NCBI GenBank assembly: GCA_036677085.1
Contig: JAKFFI010000022.1
Location: 116,006 to 180,005 of the forward strand
DNA from: JAGPUQ01 sp036677085
GTDB lineage: Bacteria; Pseudomonadota; Gammaproteobacteria; Pseudomonadales; Porticoccaceae
Length of the DNA: 64,000 bases
Direction of reading: 5' to 3'
The translations under genes and the position numbers were made by a program. Position 1 is the first letter of the stretch. Every line of letters begins with the position of its first letter. Positions 8,402 to 16,963 of the stretch are shown here, one piece after another. The notes under the pieces are model-generated. The model ran no database searches. It had not been told where the DNA came from and saw only the letters and a program-made list of their open reading frames with translations.

Positions 8402-9769
8402 GTGGCACAGGAAACCCTACTGCGCAACGCGCGAGTGATCGACTGCATTTCCCGACAGCCGCGCGACGGCGTGTCGATCCTTATCCGCGGCGAGCGCATC
8501 GTCAAGGTGGATGCGCAGATCAACGCGGGCGTCGATACCGAAGTCATCGACTGCACCGGCAAGACGCTGATGCCGGGCCTGATCGACACCCATGTCCACG
8601 CCACCATGGTCGATGAAATCGACTTGCAACTGTTTATCGGCGCCGGCGTCACCACCGCCCGGGATGTGGGCGGCAAGCTCGACAGCGTCCTCGCGCTGCG
8701 CAGCCGGGTCAACAGCGGCGCGGTGCTGGGGCCGCGGCTGTTCGTGTGCGGCCCGCTGCTCGATGGCCGTGGCGACAGCTTCGACCACCAGGGCGAGTTC
8801 GGCATCATCCTCGACAATGTGCCCGACGCCGCCAGCGCGCCGGCCAAGATGAACCAGCTCATCGATGCGGGCGTCGATGGCATCAAGCTGTATTTCTCGA
8901 TGACGCCCGATATCGTCGGGGCCTGCATCGACGCCGTCGACAGGCGCGTGCCGGTCACCGGCCACCTCGGCCGCACCACCGCGCTCGAAGCCGTCAATCT
9001 CGGCATCGACGGCATCGAACACATGTGGATCACGCCGTACAACGACATCTGCCCGATCGAAATGCGCCTGACGCCGGACATCTCCATGTCGAGTCCGCGG
9101 TTTTCCAGGACCACGTTCAAGGGCTGGGAGGAGGCCGACCTGCACGGCCCCGGCGCCCAGGCGCTGTTTGGCGCCATGGTCGAAAAGCAGGTGAAGATGG
9201 GCACCACGCTGGATCTGCTGTGGTTGGCCAACATCGGCCTCGAAGCCGCGCTCGCCGATACCGACCGCATGTACATCCCCAAGGCCTGCCTGAAGCGGCA
9301 GCGCGCGCTCGCCAAGATCGTCAAGGCGGGGCCGGAATGGGACATTCACACCGGGTTTCCGCCGGGCACAGGCGACAAGGCGCTGGAGAAACAGAAAGAG
9401 GCGGTGCGCATTCTCCACGAAGCCGGCGGCGTCATCGTCGGCGGCACCGATTGCTGCGGCGTCGCCTATCCGCCGCCCGGCTTTGCGCTGCTCCGCGAGG
9501 TGGAATTGTTGGCCGATGCGATCGGCAACATGGCGGCGCTGAAGGCGGTGACCGCGTCGGCGGCGTCGGCGCTGCGCATGGAAGGCGAATTGGGGACCAT
9601 AGCCCCGGGCCGCTATGCCGACATTCTGGTGCTGGGCCAGGACCCGTCGCAGGATGTGCGCTCGCTGCGTTCGCTGGAACGGGTGTACCGGGCGGGGGTG
9701 GCGCACGATCCCCAGGCCATGCTCGCCGGCTACCCGGCGCGGGACATGAATAATCTGGGTATGGCGTAG
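8402..9769 (+). CDS. Amidohydrolase, imidazolonepropionase/prolidase-like
   Basis: 455-aa metal-dependent hydrolase of the amidohydrolase superfamily with GTG start (GGAG upstream). Ligands visible: HVH (H64/H66), GIKLY with the candidate carboxylated lysine K162, GHLG (H188), GIEHMW (H207) and GGTDCCG (catalytic D350), the full binuclear set. The N- and C-terminal beta-sandwich segments are typical (LMPGLIDTH; GTIAPGRYADILVLGQDP). This subgroup includes prolidase-like carboxypeptidases and lactone or amide hydrolases; the true substrate is unknown. No signal peptide, so cytoplasmic. Apparently monocistronic. Confidence 0.9.
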   Translation: MAQETLLRNARVIDCISRQPRDGVSILIRGERIVKVDAQINAGVDTEVIDCTGKTLMPGLIDTHVHATMVDEIDLQLFIGAGVTTARDVGGKLDSVLALRSRVNSGAVLGPRLFVCGPLLDGRGDSFDHQGEFGIILDNVPDAASAPAKMNQLIDAGVDGIKLYFSMTPDIVGACIDAVDRRVPVTGHLGRTTALEAVNLGIDGIEHMWITPYNDICPIEMRLTPDISMSSPRFSRTTFKGWEEADLHGPGAQALFGAMVEKQVKMGTTLDLLWLANIGLEAALADTDRMYIPKACLKRQRALAKIVKAGPEWDIHTGFPPGTGDKALEKQKEAVRILHEAGGVIVGGTDCCGVAYPPPGFALLREVELLADAIGNMAALKAVTASAASALRMEGELGTIAPGRYADILVLGQDPSQDVRSLRSLERVYRAGVAHDPQAMLAGYPARDMNNLGMA

Positions 9770-10032
9770 CGGGTTTCTCGACCCTCCGGACGCGGCGCCG
9801 ATCCGCCCTGACCGACACGGGCCGCGCCGGCAGCTCGCCGGGAATCCCTCCTCGCCGATTGCCGACATTGAGCTCAGCCGGTTGGAGTGGCGTGTACAAC
9901 CTTGGCCCTGGACGCCGGCGCACCTCGTTTTCGATTGCGCCCGCGGCAGCCATAATGATCGGAGTGCGTCGCGTGTCCGACTCGCTGCGGCTCGGCACGC
10001 GCTCGCGAAGGAACCACAGACGGCCTGCGCCC

Positions 10033-10881
10033 ATGACTGCATCGATCCCCGGCGATGAAGACCCTGAGTTGGACGCCCTGGCCGCGCTGCTCAGGGACCG
10101 GCGCCTGCTGGTGCTCACCGGTGCCGGCACCAGTACCGAATGCGGCATCCCCGACTATCGCGGTGCCGACGGCGCCTGGAAGCGCCGCCAACCGGTGCGC
10201 TATCAGGCCTTCGTCGGCGATATCGAGGTGCGCAGGCGCTATTGGGCGCGCAGCCTGATCGGCTGGCCGAGGATCGCGGACGCCGCACCCGGCGCCGCCC
10301 ACCATGCCCTCGCCCGCCTGGAGCAGGCCGGAGGCTTGCGCTGCCTCATCACCCAGAATGTCGACGGTCTGCACGGCCGGGCCGGCAGCCGGGCGCTGAT
10401 CGATCTCCACGGCTGTCTCGATCGGGTGGAGTGCCTAGACTGCGGGCGACGGCTGCACCGGAATCGCTTCCAGGAGGACCTGTTGCACCTCAATGCCGGC
10501 TGGCAGGATCTGGGCGCCGAATTCGCCCCCGATGGCGACGCCGATCTGGAGGATCTGGACTTCACTACTTTCGAGGTACCTGGCTGCCGGGACTGCGGCG
10601 GTACGCTCAAGCCGGCGGTGACCTTCTTCGGCGAGAACGTGCCCCGCCTCCGCGTCGCGGAGGCCTTCGCTCGGCTTGAACAGGCCGAGGTCCTGCTGGT
10701 CATCGGCTCCTCGCTGATGGTCCTGTCCGGCTACCGCTTCGTGCGCGCCGCCCGCGCCGCAGGCAAGCCCGTGGCCGCCATCAACCTCGGTCGCACCCGT
10801 GCCGACGCCGAGTTCACGCTCAAGCTGGAGCGCCCCTGCGGCAAAGCCCTCGTGGGGCTTGTCCAGCGGCTGATGATTTAG
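10033..10881 (+). CDS. Sir2-family NAD-dependent protein deacylase
   Basis: 282 aa from ATG 10033. An upstream in-frame extension to 9859 encodes 58 residues that do not resemble the family and is rejected as the start. Sirtuin motifs: GAGTSTECGIPDYR (30-43), TQNVDGLH (107-114), catalytic His126 in LHG, two zinc Cys pairs (C134/C137 and C185/C188), and GSSLMV for NAD binding. About 47 residues separate the Cys pairs, longer than in CobB, and they include an acidic stretch (DGDADLEDLDF). Expected to remove acyl groups from lysines in the cytoplasm using NAD. Confidence 0.92.
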   Translation: MTASIPGDEDPELDALAALLRDRRLLVLTGAGTSTECGIPDYRGADGAWKRRQPVRYQAFVGDIEVRRRYWARSLIGWPRIADAAPGAAHHALARLEQAGGLRCLITQNVDGLHGRAGSRALIDLHGCLDRVECLDCGRRLHRNRFQEDLLHLNAGWQDLGAEFAPDGDADLEDLDFTTFEVPGCRDCGGTLKPAVTFFGENVPRLRVAEAFARLEQAEVLLVIGSSLMVLSGYRFVRAARAAGKPVAAINLGRTRADAEFTLKLERPCGKALVGLVQRLMI

Positions 10882-11502
10882 ATCCGACCACGGTCGGCGA
10901 GCCCGACGCGACGAAACACCCACTACCGACGAACAATTCGGCCGGCCACTCGGCAACGCCCGCCGCCGCGATCAAGCAGGAGGGAAACCCGTCGCGAAAT
11001 CGACTGCGAAGACACCTCGGCGGTGTTGTCAGGCATTCGGAACGCCGAACGCGCGAACTCGCTGGTCAGCGTGGGCGAAACGATGCGAGGTCAGGAGTCA
11101 GGAGTCAGGATCGGGCTGAAGGGCAATTGGCGCCTCCGGAGAGTGCCAATCTTCGGGGGTCGCAAGCACGGGCGTGGCGCGGCACCTTCCTTGTTTACAC
11201 CGTCACCGGCTCGATGCTGGCAAGCTCCGCAGGGTTGCCGAGTGCTGTCCCGTAGAGTCTGGGCTCTCCGAGCATCGGCCTCGCCGAGACTCGCCCGATG
11301 TTTCAAGCGCACTCGAGAAGGAACATGCATCGAGCAAAACCGCGCCGGACGCTTTGACGGCTACTGCCGAGACCGCTTCGGCGGCGGCTCTGCCTGCACA
11401 CTGGCGAGGACACTCGCGGGGACGGTAGAGACCCAGTGTCTCTGATTGACAACACAAAAAATATAGAAATAACAAACACTTGTAGTCTCGCTCGGGATTA
11501 CA

Positions 11503-11520
11503 TGTCGCAATTTGGCGACA
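11503..11520. promoter_or_regulatory. Candidate GlrR/QseF enhancer site (TGTC-N10-GACA)
   Basis: Exact TGTC GCAATTTGGC GACA palindrome with a 10-nt spacer. In E. coli, GlrR (QseF) activates glmY through sites of this form. It lies about 190 nt upstream of the predicted start of transcription, a normal distance for a sigma-54 enhancer, and a GlrR-like gene sits 5 kb away. Only one perfect copy was found; a second at 11437-11451 has a 7-nt spacer and probably does not count. Confidence 0.65.
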
Positions 11521-11680
11521 AAACTCACCGCCAATGTCGGCCTTTTCCTTTGCGGCCTCAATTATCTGTTACCAAACAGCAACATTTTGCAGGTTTGGTT
11601 TAGAAGAGGAAATTATCAAATAAAATTTTCGTTTTTATTTTCATATAGTTAATTCTTATTCAGGGCGGCCAATCCAGTCC

Positions 11681-11695
11681 TGGCACACATGTTGC
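11681..11695 (+). promoter_or_regulatory. Sigma-54 (-24/-12) promoter
   Basis: TGGCAC-N5-TTGC, a perfect match to the RpoN consensus, with 10 nt between the invariant GG (11682-11683) and GC (11694-11695). Transcription is predicted to start near 11707, giving a leader of about 140 nt before the ATG at 11846. Confidence 0.85.
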
Positions 11696-11845
11696 GAATT
11701 GACATCTGCAGACGCTGTCAGTGGGCCCTTCAGGGTCCGGCGTCTAATCAGTCCCGACTTGAGTCGCCGGACTACCGGCCAAGGGGCACCGCGAGAGTTC
11801 GTGACAAACGACGCACCCTCGTCTCAACCGTGAAGGAGAGTAACC

Positions 11846-14506
11846 ATGCTATTGAACAAGAGATCATTCAGCAGGAAAACACATCCATTGATCGTGGGTT
11901 CGACCGCGCTGGCACTGATTCTCGGCAGTGGTCTGACTCGCGCCACTGACCTTGCGGCGGATGTCGACGCATCCGCCGGCGCAGATGCAGCGGTCGGCGT
12001 CGATGCAGTTTCCGCAATCGACGCCGGGATCGATGCTACCTCCGGGATCGATGCTACCTCCGGAATCGATGCTACCTCCGGGATCGATGCCACCTCCGGG
12101 ATCGATGCCACCTCCGGGATCGATGCCACTTCCGGGATCGATGCTACCTCCGGGATCGATGCTACCTCCGGGATCGATGCTACCTCCGGGATCGATGCTA
12201 CCTCCGGGATCGATGCTACCTCCGGGATCGATGCCACCTCCGGGATCGATGCCACCTCCGGGATCGATGCCACCTCCGGGATCGACGCTACCTCCGGAAT
12301 CGATGCTACCTCCGGAGTCGATGCCACCTCCGGAGTCGATGCCGCCGCCGGGGTCGACGCCGGCGTTGATGCTACCGCAGGAGCAGACGCCAGTACCGGA
12401 ATCGACGTCGCCGCGGGCGCAGACGCCAGCGTGGGTGTTGAAGGCGTTGGCGATGCCGCCGCCGAGACCGACGCTGCCGCTGGCGCAACGCTGGACGGCG
12501 TGGATGCCACTGCCGACGCGGCGGCATCTTCCGGCGCTTCGGCCGACTTCGAAGGTGGTCTGGTCGGTGCCGAAAGCAGCGCCACTGCCGAATCATCTGT
12601 GCTCGAAAGCGGGGTTCAGGCGTCGGCAACCTCGAGTTCCAGCGCAAGCGCAACGGGCTCGGCCGATGGCGCTATCAGCGCCCAGAGCAGTTCATCGGCC
12701 ACGGCGGGAGTGACCCTGGGCGACACCACGGGCACCAGCGGCGCCTCAGCCTCCTCCGAAGCAGACGCATCCATTTCTGTCGACGAGGGTACGACCAGTG
12801 CCGAAAGCGGCGCTTCCGCCGACGCCAGCGTGAGCCTGGATGATACGGCTGGCACCAGCGGCGCCTCAGCCTCCTCCGAAGCAGACGCATCCGCTTCTGT
12901 CGGCGAGGGTACGGCCAGTGCCGAAAGCGGCGCTTCCGCAGACGCCAGTGTGACCCTGGATGACGCGGCAGGCACCAGCGGGGCCTCAGCCTCCTCCGAA
13001 GCAGACGCATCCGCTTCTGTCGGCGAGGGTACGGCCAGTGCCGAAAGCGGCGCTTCCGCAGACGCCAGCGTGACCCTGGATGACGCGGCAGGTACCAGCG
13101 AAGCTTCTGCCTCCGCCGATGCGGATGCATCAGCCTCTATCGAGGACGGGACCACCGCCAACGCGCAGAGCGGCGCTTCCGCCGACGTTGAAGTTTCCGC
13201 ATCCGAGCCGGATGCCGGGCTTGGCGGTAGCGAAGACAGCGGTGACGTCGATGGCACGCTAGACTCGGCAGAACTCGCCAACGGATCTGAAGGCGTCGCC
13301 GGATCGACCGAAGGAGAGGCCGACGCAACCATCGGTACCTCGGAATCCGAAGCTCCTGTAGCCGAGACCGAAGTCGGAGCGACGGCGAACGCCAGCGCAC
13401 AAGGTTTCAGCGATGACGGCGGTTCCGTTTCCGCCAGCGTCACCAGCCAGGCTTCGGCCAGCCTCTCCACGGACGCCGACGGCGTCGTTCAGGGCACCTC
13501 GGCCAGCGATGCCAGCGCCAACCTGGAAGCAGGTTCCGGAACCGTCTCGACGTCCACCACGGCCACGGGCACAGCCGGTGCTGAAAGCCAAGGTGTAGAG
13601 GCGCAGGTCGAGGCCACCACCCAGAGTGAGGCCAGCGCCGAACTCGAGGCTACCGGCACCGCGAACGCCACTTCGCAGGCTGGTGCGAGCACCTCCGCCG
13701 CGGCCAACGAGCAGGGTGGTCTGGCACTCGCCCAGTCGCTGGGCGCAGCCCAGGCCAGCACCGCAACTGAAGCCGGCGTCACTCAGGCTGTCACCGCTGC
13801 AGCATCTGCTGCCGCAGCCGCTTTTGCGGTCGCCGCTGATGGCTCGGTAAGTGCAGCGGTAGCCACTTCCGTGGAAGCCGCCGCCGATGCCGCCGGGATG
13901 GCTACCGAGCAGGCCTCGCAAGTCGTTGAAGCCAGCTCCCTGGCCGAAGCCGAAGCTTTCGTAGGCCAGGCCAACGAGGCTGCGGTCAGTGCCAGAGCGG
14001 CTGCCATCGCTGCCGCGGAAGCGGCCGCAATCGACGGCAGTCCGGAGTCCCAGGTGGCCGCCGGGGTAGCCGCTGAAGCTGCGAGCCAGGCACAGGCGGT
14101 GAGTGAAACTGCCGCCAGCTACGTTGAGGCCCGTTCGCATTCTTGGGCGAAAACCATCGACACCCCGCACATGACGAAGACCATGGCGCACAGCCTCAGT
14201 ATCGCCAACGCGCGCGGTGATGGGCACGCGGTGGGCCACAGCCTGTCCCAGGCCAAGGCCATCCACACGCCCGGCAATACTTCGGTCAGCACCATGACTC
14301 AATCGATGGCCAAGGCAACAGGTAACGCCGAAGCCGAAGCCGAAGCCAACGCAACGGCCGAGTTCGATACGACCGAAACAGACCCCACCATGGATACCGG
14401 TGATGACGCGAACCCGCAGGCTCAGGTTCAGGCAGAAGCCGAATCTGGCGCCTGGGCGAGCATCGATCACGAATCCGATGAAGAGGCCTCGGAAGCCGTG
14501 CAGTGA
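11846..14506 (+). CDS. Large exported Ala/Ser/Asp-rich repeat protein
   Basis: 886 aa, start supported by AAGGAGAG 8 nt upstream. An N-terminal Sec-type signal (basic MLLNKRSFSRK, then hydrophobic LIVGSTALALILGSG) precedes a mature region that is almost free of lysine, aromatic residues and cysteine. Three zones: 17 perfect tandem G(I/V)DATS hexapeptides (residues about 61-162), a region with 40-residue Ser/Ala/Glu repeats (about 296-455), and Ala-rich predicted helical sequence. A distinctive C-terminal segment (about 765-850) is rich in His, Ser, Thr and Lys (HSWAKTID, HMTKTMAHSLS, HAVGHSLSQAKA), unlike the rest, and could be an anchoring or recognition domain. No family recognised. It is first gene of a sigma-54 operon with a small exported companion, a lipoprotein and a barrel-like protein. 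A structural matrix or surface polymer is an inference. Confidence 0.85.
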   Translation: MLLNKRSFSRKTHPLIVGSTALALILGSGLTRATDLAADVDASAGADAAVGVDAVSAIDAGIDATSGIDATSGIDATSGIDATSGIDATSGIDATSGIDATSGIDATSGIDATSGIDATSGIDATSGIDATSGIDATSGIDATSGIDATSGIDATSGVDATSGVDAAAGVDAGVDATAGADASTGIDVAAGADASVGVEGVGDAAAETDAAAGATLDGVDATADAAASSGASADFEGGLVGAESSATAESSVLESGVQASATSSSSASATGSADGAISAQSSSSATAGVTLGDTTGTSGASASSEADASISVDEGTTSAESGASADASVSLDDTAGTSGASASSEADASASVGEGTASAESGASADASVTLDDAAGTSGASASSEADASASVGEGTASAESGASADASVTLDDAAGTSEASASADADASASIEDGTTANAQSGASADVEVSASEPDAGLGGSEDSGDVDGTLDSAELANGSEGVAGSTEGEADATIGTSESEAPVAETEVGATANASAQGFSDDGGSVSASVTSQASASLSTDADGVVQGTSASDASANLEAGSGTVSTSTTATGTAGAESQGVEAQVEATTQSEASAELEATGTANATSQAGASTSAAANEQGGLALAQSLGAAQASTATEAGVTQAVTAAASAAAAAFAVAADGSVSAAVATSVEAAADAAGMATEQASQVVEASSLAEAEAFVGQANEAAVSARAAAIAAAEAAAIDGSPESQVAAGVAAEAASQAQAVSETAASYVEARSHSWAKTIDTPHMTKTMAHSLSIANARGDGHAVGHSLSQAKAIHTPGNTSVSTMTQSMAKATGNAEAEAEANATAEFDTTETDPTMDTGDDANPQAQVQAEAESGAWASIDHESDEEASEAVQ
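12026..12331 (+). repeat. 18-bp tandem repeat, 17 units, coding for GIDATS
   Basis: Seventeen head-to-tail copies of GGGATCGATGCTACCTCC with only a few third-position changes (gct/gcc, ggg/gga, acc/act). Sixteen units encode GIDATS and the seventeenth GVDATS; degenerate units follow (GVDAAA, GVDAGVDATA). The near identity at DNA level implies recent expansion by slippage or unequal crossing-over. All unit changes keep the frame, so copy-number variation would change protein length without inactivating it. Confidence 0.97.
12731..13210 (+). repeat. 120-bp tandem repeat, four units
   Basis: Units begin at 12731, 12851, 12971 and 13091. The first three are nearly identical and encode a 40-residue block of the type GTSGASASSEADAS...AESGASADAS...LDD; the fourth is diverged. 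The period is exactly 120 nt, again frame-preserving. Confidence 0.95.
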
Positions 14507-14654
14507 ATGCGTCGCGCAAGGAGCGCCCGTAGAACCGGAGAGCCGGGCGAGCGCAGCGGACGCGCTCGCCCAGCCCTCTTTGTCATACCCGGATCTGCAG
14601 CGCTGTTGTCATCGGAAGCACTGACAGCGCGTCATTACTCTGGAGAGAAACGCC

Positions 14655-15029
14655 ATGATCACTCGTATTCTCATCGCTCTGCTGACCATGCTGTCCTTCA
14701 CCCTGTGGTTATTGTGGGCTCCTGCACGAGCGGTTCAATCCCCAGAGGCTGGAGTGATTACCGCGGCCGAGGATCCCAACACCAGCCGGATGGAAAGCCG
14801 CACCGCGGCCAAGGCTTCGGCCTCCGCTTCCGCGAGCGCGTCGAGCAAATCCGGAAAGCGCGGTGACGGCAACTGCCAGGCCAGCGCATCCTCTCGCGCC
14901 GAAGCGCAATCCGGAAATCAGCGCGATGTCCAGGAGGACGAAGACCATGCCGAGGAATCGGGCAGCGGCTGCCGCGCCGACGCGGCTGCGCGGGCCCGAG
15001 CCCACAGCGATGACCGCGGTCAGGACTGA
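14655..15029 (+). CDS. Small exported Ala/Ser-rich protein
   Basis: 124 aa, with GGAGAGAAACGCC before ATG 14655. A Sec signal (MITRILIALLTMLSFTLWLLWAPARA) is followed by a low-complexity mature chain (KASASASASASSKSGKRG, later DVQEDEDHAEESGSG). It has two Cys (in GNCQAS and SGCRAD) that could pair. Composition mirrors the big repeat protein 150 nt upstream, so it may be a minor subunit, nucleator or partner. No family recognised. Confidence 0.75.
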   Translation: MITRILIALLTMLSFTLWLLWAPARAVQSPEAGVITAAEDPNTSRMESRTAAKASASASASASSKSGKRGDGNCQASASSRAEAQSGNQRDVQEDEDHAEESGSGCRADAAARARAHSDDRGQD

Positions 15030-15091
15030 TCGGAGCCGCCCAATACGATAGGCGGAAACCTTAACGAGCAGTGCCAGAAGGAGACCAACGG

Positions 15092-16030
15092 ATGGAAAAG
15101 GTAACCATCATCTTTCAACGGGCCGCGTGGCTCATCTGCGTCCTCGCAATCTTGCTTGCCGGCTGTTCCGGCTTCGATGGCGTCCCCCGCAAGGCGGGAC
15201 TTTATGCCGTCGAGGATGAGGTGCCGACGCGGCTCGATGGCGATTCCAAGTGGGAGCGCGAGACCTGGGATCAACGATCCAATTTTTCTCCCGGAGTTTC
15301 GTTCCTGATTCGCGACAGGAAGCTTGCCACCGCCACCGGCAGCCCGGAACCGTTGATCCAACTCCACAAGGTCGGCTGGGTCCGGAGCGAGATCACCCCG
15401 GCGGGAGAAATCCAACCGAGTGCCGGTAGTCAGTGGGCCAACGCCCGGATCGAGGCGCTCAAGGTCCCGGTGCGGTTATCCCGGCACGAAGACCATGAAG
15501 ACGTTGTCCGGGTTACGCCCTTGGGCGCGCTGGCGCCCGGGCTCTACACACTGAGCGCGCTGCCGCCTGCCGGTATCCAGGCGCGCTTCGGAGTGCAGTG
15601 GCCCGCGGTCGATCAACGGGCATACTCCGCGGCCCACTGCGTCGACCGTTATCCGGAGCGCCCGGAAAGGTATCGAACCTGTGCAGAGCAGGACCTGGAG
15701 ATCGCCAGCCGGCAGCTCAAGGTTCACCTGGTCAAGCCGGAGACGCACAACCTCCCCGGACAGCCCCGCCAGCTGGTCGTCAAGGGCGTGGCGATCAATA
15801 CCTCGGATCGCAGTTCCCGGGTTCCCCCACTCGAGGCACGACTGGTAAATCGCGAGGGTATCGTCATCAAACGCTGGGAGTTCCTCGCCGACACCAGTTC
15901 GCTGGCGCCGGGTGCTTCGGTGCCTTTCGAAACCCGGCTGACCAATCCCCCGGCGGGCGCCAGCGACGTACAGGTGACCTTTGGATCTTTCCAACCCTCG
16001 CTCGGGCAAGCGACCGGGCACACCCGATAA
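15092..16030 (+). CDS. Lipoprotein with C-terminal DUF3426/FxLYD-like domain
   Basis: 312 aa from ATG 15092, chosen over GTG 15071 because AGGAG lies 9 nt upstream and the signal then has normal length. Lipobox LLAGCSG gives a lipidated Cys, so the protein is membrane-anchored in the periplasm or outer membrane. The C-terminal 90 residues (LVVKGVAINTSDRSSRVPPLEARLV..., WEFLADTSSLAPGASVPFETRL) have the pattern of the DUF3426/FxLYD immunoglobulin-like fold that often appears in envelope proteins. The N-terminal part is unrecognised. Third gene of the sigma-54 operon; plausibly assembles or tethers the repeat protein. Confidence 0.8.
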   Translation: MEKVTIIFQRAAWLICVLAILLAGCSGFDGVPRKAGLYAVEDEVPTRLDGDSKWERETWDQRSNFSPGVSFLIRDRKLATATGSPEPLIQLHKVGWVRSEITPAGEIQPSAGSQWANARIEALKVPVRLSRHEDHEDVVRVTPLGALAPGLYTLSALPPAGIQARFGVQWPAVDQRAYSAAHCVDRYPERPERYRTCAEQDLEIASRQLKVHLVKPETHNLPGQPRQLVVKGVAINTSDRSSRVPPLEARLVNREGIVIKRWEFLADTSSLAPGASVPFETRLTNPPAGASDVQVTFGSFQPSLGQATGHTR

Positions 16031-16060
16031 CACTCGTCAATCACAGAGGAGCCAAAACCC

Positions 16061-16912
16061 ATGAAAACAAACGTTCTCCATCGCGCCGCCGCCTTGGGTG
16101 TGATCGCAATTGCCACAGGTGCGGTCACGCCCGCGGCCTTGGGATCCGCATGGACCCGACCGGACGGCGATCTGTTGATACTCTTGCCAACCTCCTACAC
16201 CTATGCCGACGAGTCTTTCGACAGCAGCGGTGATCGCGTGGATCGGGCGGACGAGTTCACCATGGTGGAATTCAGCCCGCTCATCGAATACGGTGTCACC
16301 GACAGTTTCACTTTGGGGATGCAGCCAAAGTACCGCACAGTCTGGATCGAGACTGCCGAGGGCACGACGGACAGCAACTCGGGGCTTGCGGAGTCGGACT
16401 TCTTCGCCCGCCAGCGACTCTGGGGCCGGAACGAGGCTTCCCTGGCCCTGCAGGTCGGGGCCAAGGTCCCCATCAGCCCGGATGAGGACGCCACGGTCGC
16501 CCTGGGTCGGGATCAGTATGACGGAGAGATCGCACTCGCTTATGGCAATCGCCACACCCTGGGCAGCGGCCGTATCTTCTACAGCGGCGAGGTAGGCTAC
16601 ACCAAACGCTGGGAGGTGGCCGCCGACGAGGCCTTTTTCAATGCCTTCATCGGTTGGGCGCCGGGTGGTTCTTCGTGGTCGTTCATCCTGCGCTCCGCCA
16701 ATACTGTCAGCGTGGGCAACGACGATGAAAATGATGAAGAAGTACTGACCACCTTTCCGGATTACAACCGCCATGCCGCGCAGTTGATGACCAGCTACCG
16801 GTTCAGCAACTCGATGTCCCTGGTCGGCGGAGTTTCCACCACCTACGCCGGAGAAAACGTGGGGATCGGGCATACAGGTTTCGTGGCCCTGTCGGTCCCC
16901 TACACCTTCTGA
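16061..16912 (+). CDS. Outer-membrane beta-barrel-like protein
   Basis: 283 aa with AGAGGAG upstream. A signal peptide (MKTNVLHRAAALGVIAIATGA...) is followed by alternating amphipathic strands (FTMVEFSPLIEYGVTDSFTLGM, IALAYGN, GRIFYSGEVGYTKRWE, HAAQLMTSYRFSN), and the chain ends in VALSVPYTF with a C-terminal Phe, the classical outer-membrane insertion signature. Likely a 10-12 strand barrel. As last gene of the operon it could export or anchor the repeat protein. No specific porin family recognised. Its stop codon lies within the left arm of the downstream terminator. Confidence 0.82.
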   Translation: MKTNVLHRAAALGVIAIATGAVTPAALGSAWTRPDGDLLILLPTSYTYADESFDSSGDRVDRADEFTMVEFSPLIEYGVTDSFTLGMQPKYRTVWIETAEGTTDSNSGLAESDFFARQRLWGRNEASLALQVGAKVPISPDEDATVALGRDQYDGEIALAYGNRHTLGSGRIFYSGEVGYTKRWEVAADEAFFNAFIGWAPGGSSWSFILRSANTVSVGNDDENDEEVLTTFPDYNRHAAQLMTSYRFSNSMSLVGGVSTTYAGENVGIGHTGFVALSVPYTF

Positions 16913-16963
16913 TCATCACCGAGCGCTGATCCGGCCACGCCGGGTCAGCGCTCGGTGATGATC
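16911..16963. terminator. Bidirectional terminator, perfect 19-bp stem
   Basis: Arms at 16911-16929 and 16945-16963 are exact reverse complements over 19 bp with a 15-nt loop. It sits exactly between two convergent genes: the TGA of the barrel gene (16910-16912) and the TGA of glrR (16964-16962) both overlap the arms. No long T-tract on either side, so termination strength is inferred from the stem. Confidence 0.85.

Larger units (their letters stand above)
10882..11845. other. Long regulatory intergenic region upstream of the repeat-protein operon
   Basis: 964 nt without a convincing gene. The first half is GC-rich. From about 11440 to 11665 it becomes strikingly AT-rich, unlike the rest of the window, as expected for a bendable segment between an enhancer and a sigma-54 promoter. 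It holds the TGTC-N10-GACA site (11503-11520), the -24/-12 promoter (11681-11695), an incomplete TGTC-N7-GACA at 11437-11451, and an IHF-like but non-consensus TATCAA at about 11613. A short direct repeat of AGGAGTC occurs near 11093-11107. Confidence 0.6.

Noticed and set aside
11023..11445. 140-codon plus-strand frame upstream of the sigma-54 promoter
   Set aside because: No ribosome-binding site, arginine/cysteine-rich noise, and it ends in the AT-rich regulatory segment.
11437..11451. TGTC-N7-GACA as a second GlrR site
   Set aside because: Spacer is 7 nt instead of 10, so the half-sites would be on a different face of the helix.
12026..12331. Repeat array considered as a CRISPR
   Set aside because: Units are contiguous 18-mers without spacers and translate in frame within a protein gene; no cas genes nearby.
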